42,762 nucleotides of DNA from Bacteroidota bacterium. GTDB taxonomy: Bacteria; Bacteroidota; Bacteroidia; JABEUT01. The position numbers were made by a program, and so were the translations under genes. Below the pieces are notes generated by a model that saw nothing but the letters and a program-made list of their open reading frames with translations, was not told the DNA's origin and did no database searches. Location of the stretch: contig JABDHI010000020.1 in the NCBI GenBank assembly GCA_013285655.1, positions 1 to 42,762 on the forward strand, written 5' to 3'. Of the stretch, positions 22,117 to 31,100 are shown one piece after another; the first letter of the stretch is position 1, and each line of letters opens with the position of its first letter.

Positions 22117-23193
22117 ATGCGGTTAAAATACATTTCACTCTGCTTTATATTTTGCGCTTTTCACTTTTCACTGTTAGCTCAACTGGGCGGTACAAGCACA
22201 TTTAGTTTTTTGCAACTACCGGTATCAGCGCGTGCTGCTGCCTTAGGCGATAACTTTATTACTGTACGCGATGGCGACCTGGGGCTTGCTGCTGCTAACC
22301 CATCTATACTAGATAGTTCGGTAAACAACCATGCTGTGCTTACCTATATGCCGTATGTGGCGGGTATTGATTATGGCTATTTTTCCATTGCGCATACCAT
22401 TAAGGGCTTTGGCCTTTTTGGGCAAACAGCCACGGTAGACGCAGGCATTAAGTACATAAACTATGGCACCTTTCAACAAGCCGATTTTGCAGGTAACCTT
22501 ACAGGCACTTTTGTTGCCAATGAATACTTGTATCAAATAGGGTACGGCCAGCCGCTTAAAGATTCTACCATTAGCATGGGTGTTAATTTTAAGGGTATAT
22601 CATCACACTTGCAACAGTACTCATCTACAGGCTTTGCGTTAGACCTTTCTGCTTCTTATGTTAGCGCAAACAAAAGGTTATACATTGCAGCAGTTATTGC
22701 AAACATAGGCTCGCAATTAAAAGAATACACTGCCGGTGTTTATGAACCGTTACCGTTTAATACTACCATTGGTTTTGCTTATAAGCTGGCACATGCGCCT
22801 TTTCGATTTGGTATAACCTTAGATCATTTACAAAAATGGAACCTGACCTACCTTGACCCAACCGATACTGAAACCGTTAACCCACTAACTGACCAGGCCA
22901 TACCACAAAACACGGTAGGTAACTTTGCTGATAAAATAATGCGTCACGTAACACCCAACCTCGAGGTGGTATTGGGCAAGAACTTTATGCTGCGTTTTGC
23001 TTATAACTACGAAATGCGCAAAGAACTTGAACTGGCTGCACGCCCAAGCTTAGTAGGTATTTCAGGTGGGTTTGTAATTAAAATATACAAGTTTCAATTA
23101 AGTTATGCCCTGGCTGGTTACAACCCGGGCAGCATGCAAAGCACATTTACACTGGGCCTTGCATTAAACGATTTTTACACACGCCGTAATTAA
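22117..23193 (+). CDS. porQ: Type IX secretion system protein PorQ
   Basis: 358 aa from the ATG at 22117. This start gives a proper signal peptide (MRLKYISLCFIFCAFHFSLLAQ). An in-frame ATG at 22054, overlapping the sucD stop codon, would add 21 hydrophilic residues in front of it and is less likely, although it could be translationally coupled. The motif GGTSTFSFLQLPVSARAAALGD and a repetitive barrel follow, as in the PorV/PorQ/FadL-like family. PorQ belongs to the T9SS attachment complex, in which outer-membrane components bring cargo to the sortase PorU. The cmk gene follows directly, a neighbour pairing seen in many Bacteroidota. It would help present the many T9SS cargo proteins encoded here. 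Confidence 0.88.
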   Translation: MRLKYISLCFIFCAFHFSLLAQLGGTSTFSFLQLPVSARAAALGDNFITVRDGDLGLAAANPSILDSSVNNHAVLTYMPYVAGIDYGYFSIAHTIKGFGLFGQTATVDAGIKYINYGTFQQADFAGNLTGTFVANEYLYQIGYGQPLKDSTISMGVNFKGISSHLQQYSSTGFALDLSASYVSANKRLYIAAVIANIGSQLKEYTAGVYEPLPFNTTIGFAYKLAHAPFRFGITLDHLQKWNLTYLDPTDTETVNPLTDQAIPQNTVGNFADKIMRHVTPNLEVVLGKNFMLRFAYNYEMRKELELAARPSLVGISGGFVIKIYKFQLSYALAGYNPGSMQSTFTLGLALNDFYTRRN

Positions 23194-23886
23194 ATGAAAG
23201 ATATAAGAGTAGCCATAGACGGATATTCATCGTGCGGAAAAAGCACAGTAGCACGAGACCTTGCCGCCGCACTGAGCTACGCTTATATTGATACGGGAGC
23301 TATGTACAGAGCCTTTACCCTTTATTGTCTTGATACGGGAGTTATACAAGAAGGCAGGGCAATTCCCGCAGCCAAAATAATACCTGAACTATTGAACGTT
23401 AAAATAGAATTTAAACACAACGAATTACTGGGCACTACCGAAACATATTTGAACGGTGTGAATGTAGAAGAGCAAATACGCACCATGCGTGTATCCGAGC
23501 TGGTTAGCCCCGTTAGCGCAGTGCATGAAGTACGCCGGGTAATGGTATTTTTACAACGTAAAATGGGTAACCATCCCGGCATTGTAATGGATGGCCGCGA
23601 TATTGGCACCACTGTATTACCACACGCCGAACTTAAAATATTTATGACTGCTGATTTAGATGTGCGTGTTCAACGCCGCAAGGAAGAATTGGTTGGCCGT
23701 GGCATTAAAGTTACCGATGCCGATGTGCGCCGCAATCTCGAACGCCGCGATAAAGAAGATACCACCCGTGAAGAAAGTCCTTTGGTACAAGCTCCTGATG
23801 CCGTAGTGCTAGATACTACCAAGCTTACCCGCGAAGAACAACTGGCTCAGGTATTGCGTTGGTCGAAGGAGAAGATGATCGGGTAA
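23194..23886 (+). CDS. cmk: Cytidylate kinase
   Basis: 230 aa. The P-loop GYSSCGKST is at residues 10-18, and the substrate-binding segments IDTGAMYRA (about 34-42) and MDGRDIGTTVLPHA (about 130-143) are intact; the lid region RRKEELVGRG follows. The enzyme phosphorylates CMP and dCMP with ATP. Its ATG follows the porQ stop codon without a gap, so they are co-transcribed. Confidence 0.96.
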   Translation: MKDIRVAIDGYSSCGKSTVARDLAAALSYAYIDTGAMYRAFTLYCLDTGVIQEGRAIPAAKIIPELLNVKIEFKHNELLGTTETYLNGVNVEEQIRTMRVSELVSPVSAVHEVRRVMVFLQRKMGNHPGIVMDGRDIGTTVLPHAELKIFMTADLDVRVQRRKEELVGRGIKVTDADVRRNLERRDKEDTTREESPLVQAPDAVVLDTTKLTREEQLAQVLRWSKEKMIG

Positions 23887-23974
23887 ATTCAATTAAGAAT
23901 TAAAAATTACGGATTACGAATCGAAGACAGGTTAGTATGTAGTCGTTATATAATATTACTGGAGGTCTCCAGGA

Positions 23975-24073
23975 AATAACAATAAAATAACAATAGAATT
24001 ATCAATGAGGCATATTCTGAAGCCCTTTATTGATAGGCCTTCCATTGTTAATAACAATGAAATACAATAAAAT
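23975..24073. repeat. Direct repeats flanking a small hairpin
   Basis: Bases 23975-23999 and 24050-24073 are near-identical AATAACAAT.AAATA.CAATA-AAT direct repeats. Between them TATCAAT (24000-24006) pairs with ATTGATA (24029-24035), with GGC/GCC inside. The layout is that of a tiny mobile or remnant element, but no terminal target duplication or transposase was identified. Confidence 0.4.
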
Positions 24074-24163
24074 GCCAAAGTAATTGATTGTCAGCTGTTT
24101 ATGTAAATCATTGATAGTCAGTTAAATGTGTTGTGGGATGGGGTAGGCTATGGTATAAAATAA

Positions 24164-24194
24164 TTACCCTCTCCTTTATTAAAGAAGAGGGTAA
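24164..24194 (-). terminator. Hairpin terminator of the shorter PKD gene
   Basis: TTACCCTCT (24164-24172) pairs perfectly with 24186-24194 and an inner CTTT/AAAG extends the stem. Read leftward it is followed by an AT-rich TTATTTTAT tail, 35 bases after the gene's stop codon. It resembles the CCCTCTCC...GGAGAGGG repeats common in Bacteroidota. Confidence 0.55.
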
Positions 24195-24228
24195 AGTGAG
24201 GTGATAATTATGGGTATAACCCAAAAGA

Positions 24229-27200
24229 CTATTTTATAATAGTAACCTTGCCAACATACCGATGATTGTTTTTATAAACGTCGGTAAATTCGACCAACCA
24301 AACATAAGTATCTTCCCCGCATTTCTCACCTGAAGTAAGTCCTTCGTGTACTTTGCCATCCCACGGTTGTGTAAGGCTTGTGCAATGGTAAAGCTCTTGT
24401 CCCCAACGGTCGAATATCCACATTTGGAAAGCTATTACACCAACAGCCTTAGGTATAAAGCCATCATTCAAGCCATCGCTATTAGGTGTAAATGCATTTG
24501 GTACATAAAATGCAGATGTGGGTTCTATCTGTATTGGTTCTTTCGAACTGTCAATGCATCCATAATTGTTGGTCACTGCAAGGGTGGCCATAAATGTTCC
24601 TGTGTCGGTATAGGTGTGTGTAGCGTTTGAAGTGAGTAAAGTTGAGTCTGAATTATCACCAAATGTCCATACCCACGAAACCAGGTTACCTTTTGAATTA
24701 TCTAAGAAGGTTACGGTTGGCGATAGTATTTGTGTAATGTTAGGTAAAGCTTTAAAGTCGGCGACCGGCGTAGGATAGGTTATAATATAATGTGGATGTA
24801 TAAAAGTGTTAGAGCATCCGTTATTAGATGTAGCTGTAAGGCTAACGCTAAAAGTATCTACCTTAGAATAACAATAAATTGGTGTGTCAAGTACTGATGA
24901 ATTGCCATCTCCAAAATTCCAGTTCCAGGAAGTAATTGTTCCGGAAGAAATATTGCTGGCATTTTTAAACGGTACGCATAAAGTTACGCAGCCACTAGTA
25001 TCGGCTGTTGAAAAACTAACTACAGGATTAGGGGCAACTATAACTATTTGTCTAATGGAATCCATACATTTATTAGATGATATTGTAACCAGGTTTACGG
25101 TATAGTTACCCACATTGGCATATGTAATTGATGGATTTTGTGCAGTAGATGTCCTTCCATTCCCAAAACTCCAACTCCATCCACTTATTGAGCCCGAACT
25201 TATGGTAGAACCGTTAGTGAATTGTGTTGCCTTGCCTAAGCATGTTATATTGGTTGTAAATGCAGGGTTAGGAAACGGGTTAACAATAACCGGCAACTTA
25301 AATGTTGAATCGCAACCGGTATTGGATGACACAGTTAGTGATACATTGTAAGTACCCGCAGACAAATATAAGTGAGATGGATTTTGAAGTGATGATATTG
25401 TACCATCACCAAAATTCCAGTTCCACGATGATATAGACCCTCCATTAATGGTAGAGCTATCTTTAAAAATAGTTGTATCGCCCTGGCACACTGTTGTTGC
25501 TATAAACTTTGCAACTGGTACCGGATTAATTAAAATACTATCTCTTGCTGTATCTGCACAACCGTTTGTGGTAGTTACAATTAAAGTTACATCAAAAATT
25601 CCCTGGGTTAAGTAAATGTGTGCCGGATTTTGAAGTGCAGAGTTAGTCCCATCTCCCAGGTTCCAATTCCAGTTATTAATTGTTCCGGTTGTTACTGATG
25701 ATGTATTGCTAAATAAGGTGGGTTGGCCCTGGCAAGCATTATTAATAGTGAATGCTGATACCGGTATTGCCCCAATAGTTACAGGGACGGTTATAGTACT
25801 TTGGCAATTAAAATTTGAGGTTACTGTTAAAGTAACTAAATAGGTGCCCGCAGTGCTAAATGTATGAACGGGGTTTTGTTGTGTAGATGTATTGTTTATT
25901 CCTGAAGTAGGGTCGCCAAAACTCCAGGCCCAGGCTGTGTCAGAACCGGTAGTTATGGCCGATGCATCTGTAAATAAAGTTGGTTGTCCGAAACAGGTAA
26001 AAGTGACCGAAAATTTTGCAATTGGAGATGGGTTTACAACTATAATACTTTTAGCTGTGTCTGAACAAGGAGGAAAATCAGTTGTTTCTGTTACTGTAAA
26101 AGTGCCGGCAGCGCTAAAAATATGAGTAGGGTTTTGTATTGTCGATCTGTTGGCTGCCCCTGAAGAGGGATCCCCAAAATTCCAGGTCCATGAGCTGGCT
26201 CCTTTTGATGTATCTGTAAATAAAGTACTGCTGTATTGGCATGCAGTGGGCGCCTTAAACCCTGCAATAGATATTCCATTGACTACAACACGTAAAGTGG
26301 TATCGTTTTGACAGGTACCATTTGAAGTTTTTAATGAAACAGTATAAGTACCCGGGCCTGGAAATGTGTAGTTGGGATTAGCCAGGGTAGAGGTGGCCCC
26401 ACCTTGAAAGGTCCACAAATATGTATTTGCATTAGTGCCTCCAGTGGTTAGGTTAGTAAATTGAGTTGTTTGGCCATTACAGACCGTATCCGCTTTAAAG
26501 AATGGTATGGGGGGAGTAATGAAACCTGATATAATAGTATCTAAAGTATCTGCACATGAAGCACCTGCTACGGTTTGTATTATTACGGAATATTTACCCG
26601 AGCAGGTAGCATTTATGGTTTGTGTATTACCGGCTGCAGGTGTCATGCACCCGGGCCCCGGAGCTATCCATTGATATGAAACGCCACCCGAAGGTGCAGT
26701 AAGTGTAATAGGGGTGCCGCAAACGTTAGGGGCAATGGCCGTTATATTTAAGTGTTTGCACCCGGCAACAAAGTATGCATATCCATAATGGCCGCCCTTT
26801 CCGCAATCCGATGTCATTACTTGCACTGTAACGCATTGGCCTAAATATGCCTTTAGCGATACAAAAGCGCTGGTCCAGTTTAAATAATCAATTTCAGCAC
26901 CTGTTCCTTTATTTAAATATTGCCAACTAGATGAAGAACTGATATTACCTCCACCTGCAACCACATAATAGTTACCACAGTTTGGTATAGTATCACCACT
27001 TTGGTCGAACATAGCCACACTAAAATAGGGTTGCTGATAATAGCAGTGAGTAGGATTGTTTAACACTATTGCGTAGTTGTAGAAAAAATCTTCGTTAGCA
27101 GGCGTTATTAAAAAAGTTTGTTCTAAAAAGGCAACACCCCATGCACTTGCAGTACTATCGCCTATCATAGCTGAATAATTATAACCGGGGCAAACCTTAG

Positions 27201-27882
27201 GTATGCCCGTAACAGTATCAAAGCCGCCTTTTTCTAAAGAAACCTGGTATTGATTTCTGGTAGACGGATCGGGGCCGGCTGATGCAGTAACACCTGGTCC
27301 TGGAATTTGATAGACTGGTCTGCTAATTATAAAAGAGCCCAGAGGTGGTGGCCCATTACTGCATGGAAACGTAAACTCTGCAGAGCAACTGGCATAACCG
27401 CAAATCCATGATGAAAGGTCACCGTTTGAAAAATCAAGATTAGTGCAGGCCGGATTACAGATTCCGGATGGAATAGGGCCTCGCCTTACTGCCAAAGCTT
27501 CTGTGACACTTGATGGGAACTCAGATTTTATTTGATTGAAATTATAATATAGTTTTAAGTAATGGTTTTCCATTACCGATACAAGTCTATCCTCTTCTGA
27601 TGAAGTAAGCTCAGAAATGTTTTGCAGGGTGGAGGAAAGGCTTACCATATATGCAGCCATGGTATCTATATTATACCGGATAAATTCCAGCAGACCGGCA
27701 TCTGACACACCTGTTTCTTTTTGAAGGTCCTTATATACCTTATCTCTTATAGTGGTGGCTTCATCTTCTACTTTTTCAATTTTAGAAATAGATTGAGCAT
27801 TTACCAAAGAGCTGTATAGTAAAAGAAGAATAGTTAGAACCTGTATGGGTAGCTTTGTAAATAAAGCGATATTTTTTTTCAT
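24229..27882 (-). CDS. PKD-repeat surface protein, gliding-motility-type C-terminus (short paralog)
   Basis: 1217 aa. Order: signal peptide (to about 29), a helical N-terminal domain (about 30-130), a Cys- and Gly-rich region ending in GHYGYAYFVAGC (about 140-375), an Ig-like unit (about 380-455), eight PKD domains (about 460-1115, each with the WxFGDG/YxxxGxYxV pattern), and a gliding-motility-associated C-terminal domain (about 1125-1217: FYVPNAFTPNSDGLNDGF ... DRWGQELY). The CHU_C/type B sorting domain routes it through the T9SS to the cell surface, where PKD stalks serve as adhesin or matrix modules. It is a paralog of the gene at 28127, with three fewer PKD units. No enzymatic domain is visible. 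Confidence 0.87.
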   Translation of the reverse strand: MKKNIALFTKLPIQVLTILLLLYSSLVNAQSISKIEKVEDEATTIRDKVYKDLQKETGVSDAGLLEFIRYNIDTMAAYMVSLSSTLQNISELTSSEEDRLVSVMENHYLKLYYNFNQIKSEFPSSVTEALAVRRGPIPSGICNPACTNLDFSNGDLSSWICGYASCSAEFTFPCSNGPPPLGSFIISRPVYQIPGPGVTASAGPDPSTRNQYQVSLEKGGFDTVTGIPKVCPGYNYSAMIGDSTASAWGVAFLEQTFLITPANEDFFYNYAIVLNNPTHCYYQQPYFSVAMFDQSGDTIPNCGNYYVVAGGGNISSSSSWQYLNKGTGAEIDYLNWTSAFVSLKAYLGQCVTVQVMTSDCGKGGHYGYAYFVAGCKHLNITAIAPNVCGTPITLTAPSGGVSYQWIAPGPGCMTPAAGNTQTINATCSGKYSVIIQTVAGASCADTLDTIISGFITPPIPFFKADTVCNGQTTQFTNLTTGGTNANTYLWTFQGGATSTLANPNYTFPGPGTYTVSLKTSNGTCQNDTTLRVVVNGISIAGFKAPTACQYSSTLFTDTSKGASSWTWNFGDPSSGAANRSTIQNPTHIFSAAGTFTVTETTDFPPCSDTAKSIIVVNPSPIAKFSVTFTCFGQPTLFTDASAITTGSDTAWAWSFGDPTSGINNTSTQQNPVHTFSTAGTYLVTLTVTSNFNCQSTITVPVTIGAIPVSAFTINNACQGQPTLFSNTSSVTTGTINNWNWNLGDGTNSALQNPAHIYLTQGIFDVTLIVTTTNGCADTARDSILINPVPVAKFIATTVCQGDTTIFKDSSTINGGSISSWNWNFGDGTISSLQNPSHLYLSAGTYNVSLTVSSNTGCDSTFKLPVIVNPFPNPAFTTNITCLGKATQFTNGSTISSGSISGWSWSFGNGRTSTAQNPSITYANVGNYTVNLVTISSNKCMDSIRQIVIVAPNPVVSFSTADTSGCVTLCVPFKNASNISSGTITSWNWNFGDGNSSVLDTPIYCYSKVDTFSVSLTATSNNGCSNTFIHPHYIITYPTPVADFKALPNITQILSPTVTFLDNSKGNLVSWVWTFGDNSDSTLLTSNATHTYTDTGTFMATLAVTNNYGCIDSSKEPIQIEPTSAFYVPNAFTPNSDGLNDGFIPKAVGVIAFQMWIFDRWGQELYHCTSLTQPWDGKVHEGLTSGEKCGEDTYVWLVEFTDVYKNNHRYVGKVTIIK

Positions 27883-28126
27883 ACCATATACGGGTAAATA
27901 ACAAAGTGGTAAGTATATAGGACTAAGTAGGTGCTTTGAATTAGGTACCTTAAAGATAACAAAAAAAAATGTAAAAATAAACCCACTTTAGAAATTCTTC
28001 TTTCGTATAACTAACACATAGCGTATGTGTTTGAGAATCATCTGCCTTGTTTCAAAAGGTAGCATAACTATCTATACATTCCTTTTTAATAGATTAAGTT
28101 TTGCATATTAGTTATGCGAGTGAGCC

Positions 28127-31100
28127 CTATTTTATAATAGTAACCCTGCCAACCATGCGGTGGGTATTTTTATAAATGTCGGTGAATTCAATGAGCCATA
28201 CGTATGTATCTTCCTGGCATGCCTGGCCCGAAGTAGGCCCGGTATGAACAGTTCCATCCCAAGGTTGGGTTAGGCTTGTGCAATGGTAAAGCTCTTGGCC
28301 CCAACGGTCGAATATCCACATTTGGAAAGCTATTACGCCCACAGCCTTAGGTATAAAGCCATCATTTAAGCCATCACCATTCGGGGTAAATGCATTAGGT
28401 ACATAAAAGGTCCAGAACGGTGTAATTACCACCGGTTCGGTTACCGAATCAGTACAGCCGAATTTATTCTTAATAACAAGTTTAGCTAAATAGGTACCTG
28501 TATCCTGCCAGTTGTCGGTATATAAAAAGGTATGTACGCCATTCGGAGTGTATTCAGTAGAATCGGTCCTGTCTCCAAAAGTCCATTGCCACCACACCGG
28601 GTTGCCTGTAGAGTTATCTGTATAAATAACGGTAGGCGATAAGGTATCGGTCGGGTTAGGGCTTGCTGTAAATGCTGCCACAGGTACCGGCCATGTAGTT
28701 ATGTAGTTAGGCCTGGTGAGCGTAGCACTGCAACCATGGTTAGTAGTAACAGTAAGCTGTATACTGAAGGTACCTACCTTGGTAAAGCAATGTTTAGGTG
28801 CCGCTAACGTAGAAGATGAATCGGATGAACCATCACCAAAATTCCATTCGTAAGAAGTAATGTTTTGTGGTGCCGGGTTTTGAACCACACTGCTAGTATC
28901 AGTAAATGATACGCAATAGGTAACACAACCTGCTGTATCACTAAAGAAACCGGGAACAGGTATTGGGTTTACGGTAACCGGTTGCGTAATAGAATCTACA
29001 CAGCCAAAATTCGATGTAACCGTAAGGGTAACATTATACGTTCCGGCAGATGGGTAGGAGAAGGTTGGGTTTGTAGCAGAAGATGTTCCGGATGCAGGGT
29101 CGCCAAACCTCCATGCTGAACCTGTTATGCTACCACCTGTTACGGTTGAATTATTGGTAAATGAAGTTGCTGTACCAAAGCAAGGATCGGTTGCAGTAAA
29201 TGCCGGTGCAGGTATTGGATAAACAATAACAGGTAATGTTATAGTAGAATCACAACCCGGTATTTTGTTAGATGTAACCGTAAGGCTTACATTATAAACA
29301 CCCGCTATTTTATATTGGTGGGTTGGGTTTTGTAAAGTAGATGTGGCTGAGCCATCACCAAAATTCCAGGCCCATGATACAATTGTACCACCGCAACCAA
29401 TAGTTGATTTATCAGTGAAGGTGTTTGAAAGTCCCTGGCATACACTGGTTGCGCTAAAGCTTGGTATAGGAACAGGGTGTACGGTATCTTCTATTGCTGT
29501 ATCGTGCACACAACCGGCAGCCGAAGTAGTTACCAGGGTTGCACTATATGCGCCACATGCTGCATATGCGTGAGAAGCGGTTGCGCCGGTGGCTGTACTA
29601 CCATCTCCAAATGCCCATACATAATTCTTTATGGTTTGTGGAGGAGGTACATTTGCCAAGGTTGAAGGATTGCCATTAAATGAAGTTGCTTTACCCAGGC
29701 ACACTGGTGGCGCGGTAAAATTAGGTACCGGTATTGGGTTAACTATTGCAACAACTGTTGCGGTGCCCAAACAACCATTAACTGAAGTAAGATTTACTGA
29801 AGCCGTATACGCACCGTTTGCAGCATAGGTGTATGTTGGGTTTTGTGCGGTTGAAGTTCCTTTACCATCACCCATGGTCCATGCATATGTTCCACCGGTC
29901 ATATTGGTAGGTGTAAGTGTAAATACACTAGCAGTACCCAAACAAACAGGTGGCACAGTTATTGTAGCGGTTGGGTTAGGGTTAACCAGAACGGATAAGG
30001 TTATGCTATCCCTGCATCCGGCAGCTGTTACAACTAATTCAGATACTTTATAAGTACCTGCGGCAGCATAGGTATAGGTAGGGTTCTGAGCAATGGATGT
30101 TCCTTTGCCATCACCAAAATTCCAGCTATAGGTAGCACCGCCGTGCGATGTATCTTTAAATGCAGTAGCTATTCCCTGGCAAACCGTATCGGCAGTAAAG
30201 CCCGAGGTAGGTAATGGGTTAACGGTTACTGGCGCTGTTATTGAATCAATACAACCTGCACCCGATGAAACAATAAGCTTAACCGTGTATGTTCCTGCTG
30301 CAGGGTATGTGAAAGAAGGATTAGCAAGGGTAGAGGTACTGTTAAGTGGATCTCCGAAATACCATTTTGAATTGGCCGGTTTAGGTGCGGATAAATTAGT
30401 GAATACAGTAGTTTTACCAACGCAAACGGTAGTAGCAGTAAATTTAGGCACTGGCGGACCTGTAATACAAACCGGTTTGGTTGTACTATCGGCGCATCCT
30501 AAATTAGTAGTTATTTTAAAGAATACAGAATAGCAACCGGTATCAGCAAAAATGTGAGTCGGGTTTTGAGAAGCTGAAGTATTATTTGCTCCTGATCCCG
30601 GGTCACCAAACATCCACGACCATGTTGCCTCACTACCGCCACAAGTAACTTTAGTAGTGTCGGTAAATATGGTATTATTACCCAGGCACACAGGGTTTGC
30701 AGTAAATGCAGGTTTCGGATTAGGGTTAACCGTTACTGTTGATTTAGCTGAATCTATACATGGCGCAACTCCAGCTACAAGTATTACATTATAAGTACCA
30801 CAAGCTGCATAGGTATGGCTTGGGCTTGCTGCATTAGATGTAATTCCATCACCAAATATCCATTTATAAGGCGTTCCGGCAGTTACGTTTGTCGACGTAT
30901 TGGTGAAGCCTGTAGGGCTGTTTTGGCAAACAGTAGGTGCCGTAAACCCTGCAATTGGCGGACTATTGACGACGACGGAAAGCGTAGTGTCACCTCCACA
31001 TCCGCCATTCAAAGCTTGCAACGTAACTGTAAATGTTCCTGCAGAAGGGAAAGTATATTGCGGATTTGTAGCAGTAGAAGTGCCGCCACCCTGGAATGTC

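Larger units (their letters stand above)
23887..24228. other. Convergent intergenic region with repeats
   Basis: 342 bases without a gene. From left: an AT-rich stretch of AATTAAGAATTA-type repeats (about 23888-23925), a direct-repeat pair around a hairpin (23975-24073), a weak direct repeat (24084-24101 and 24111-24125), and a terminator-like hairpin (24164-24194) belonging to the leftward PKD gene. Confidence 0.6.
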
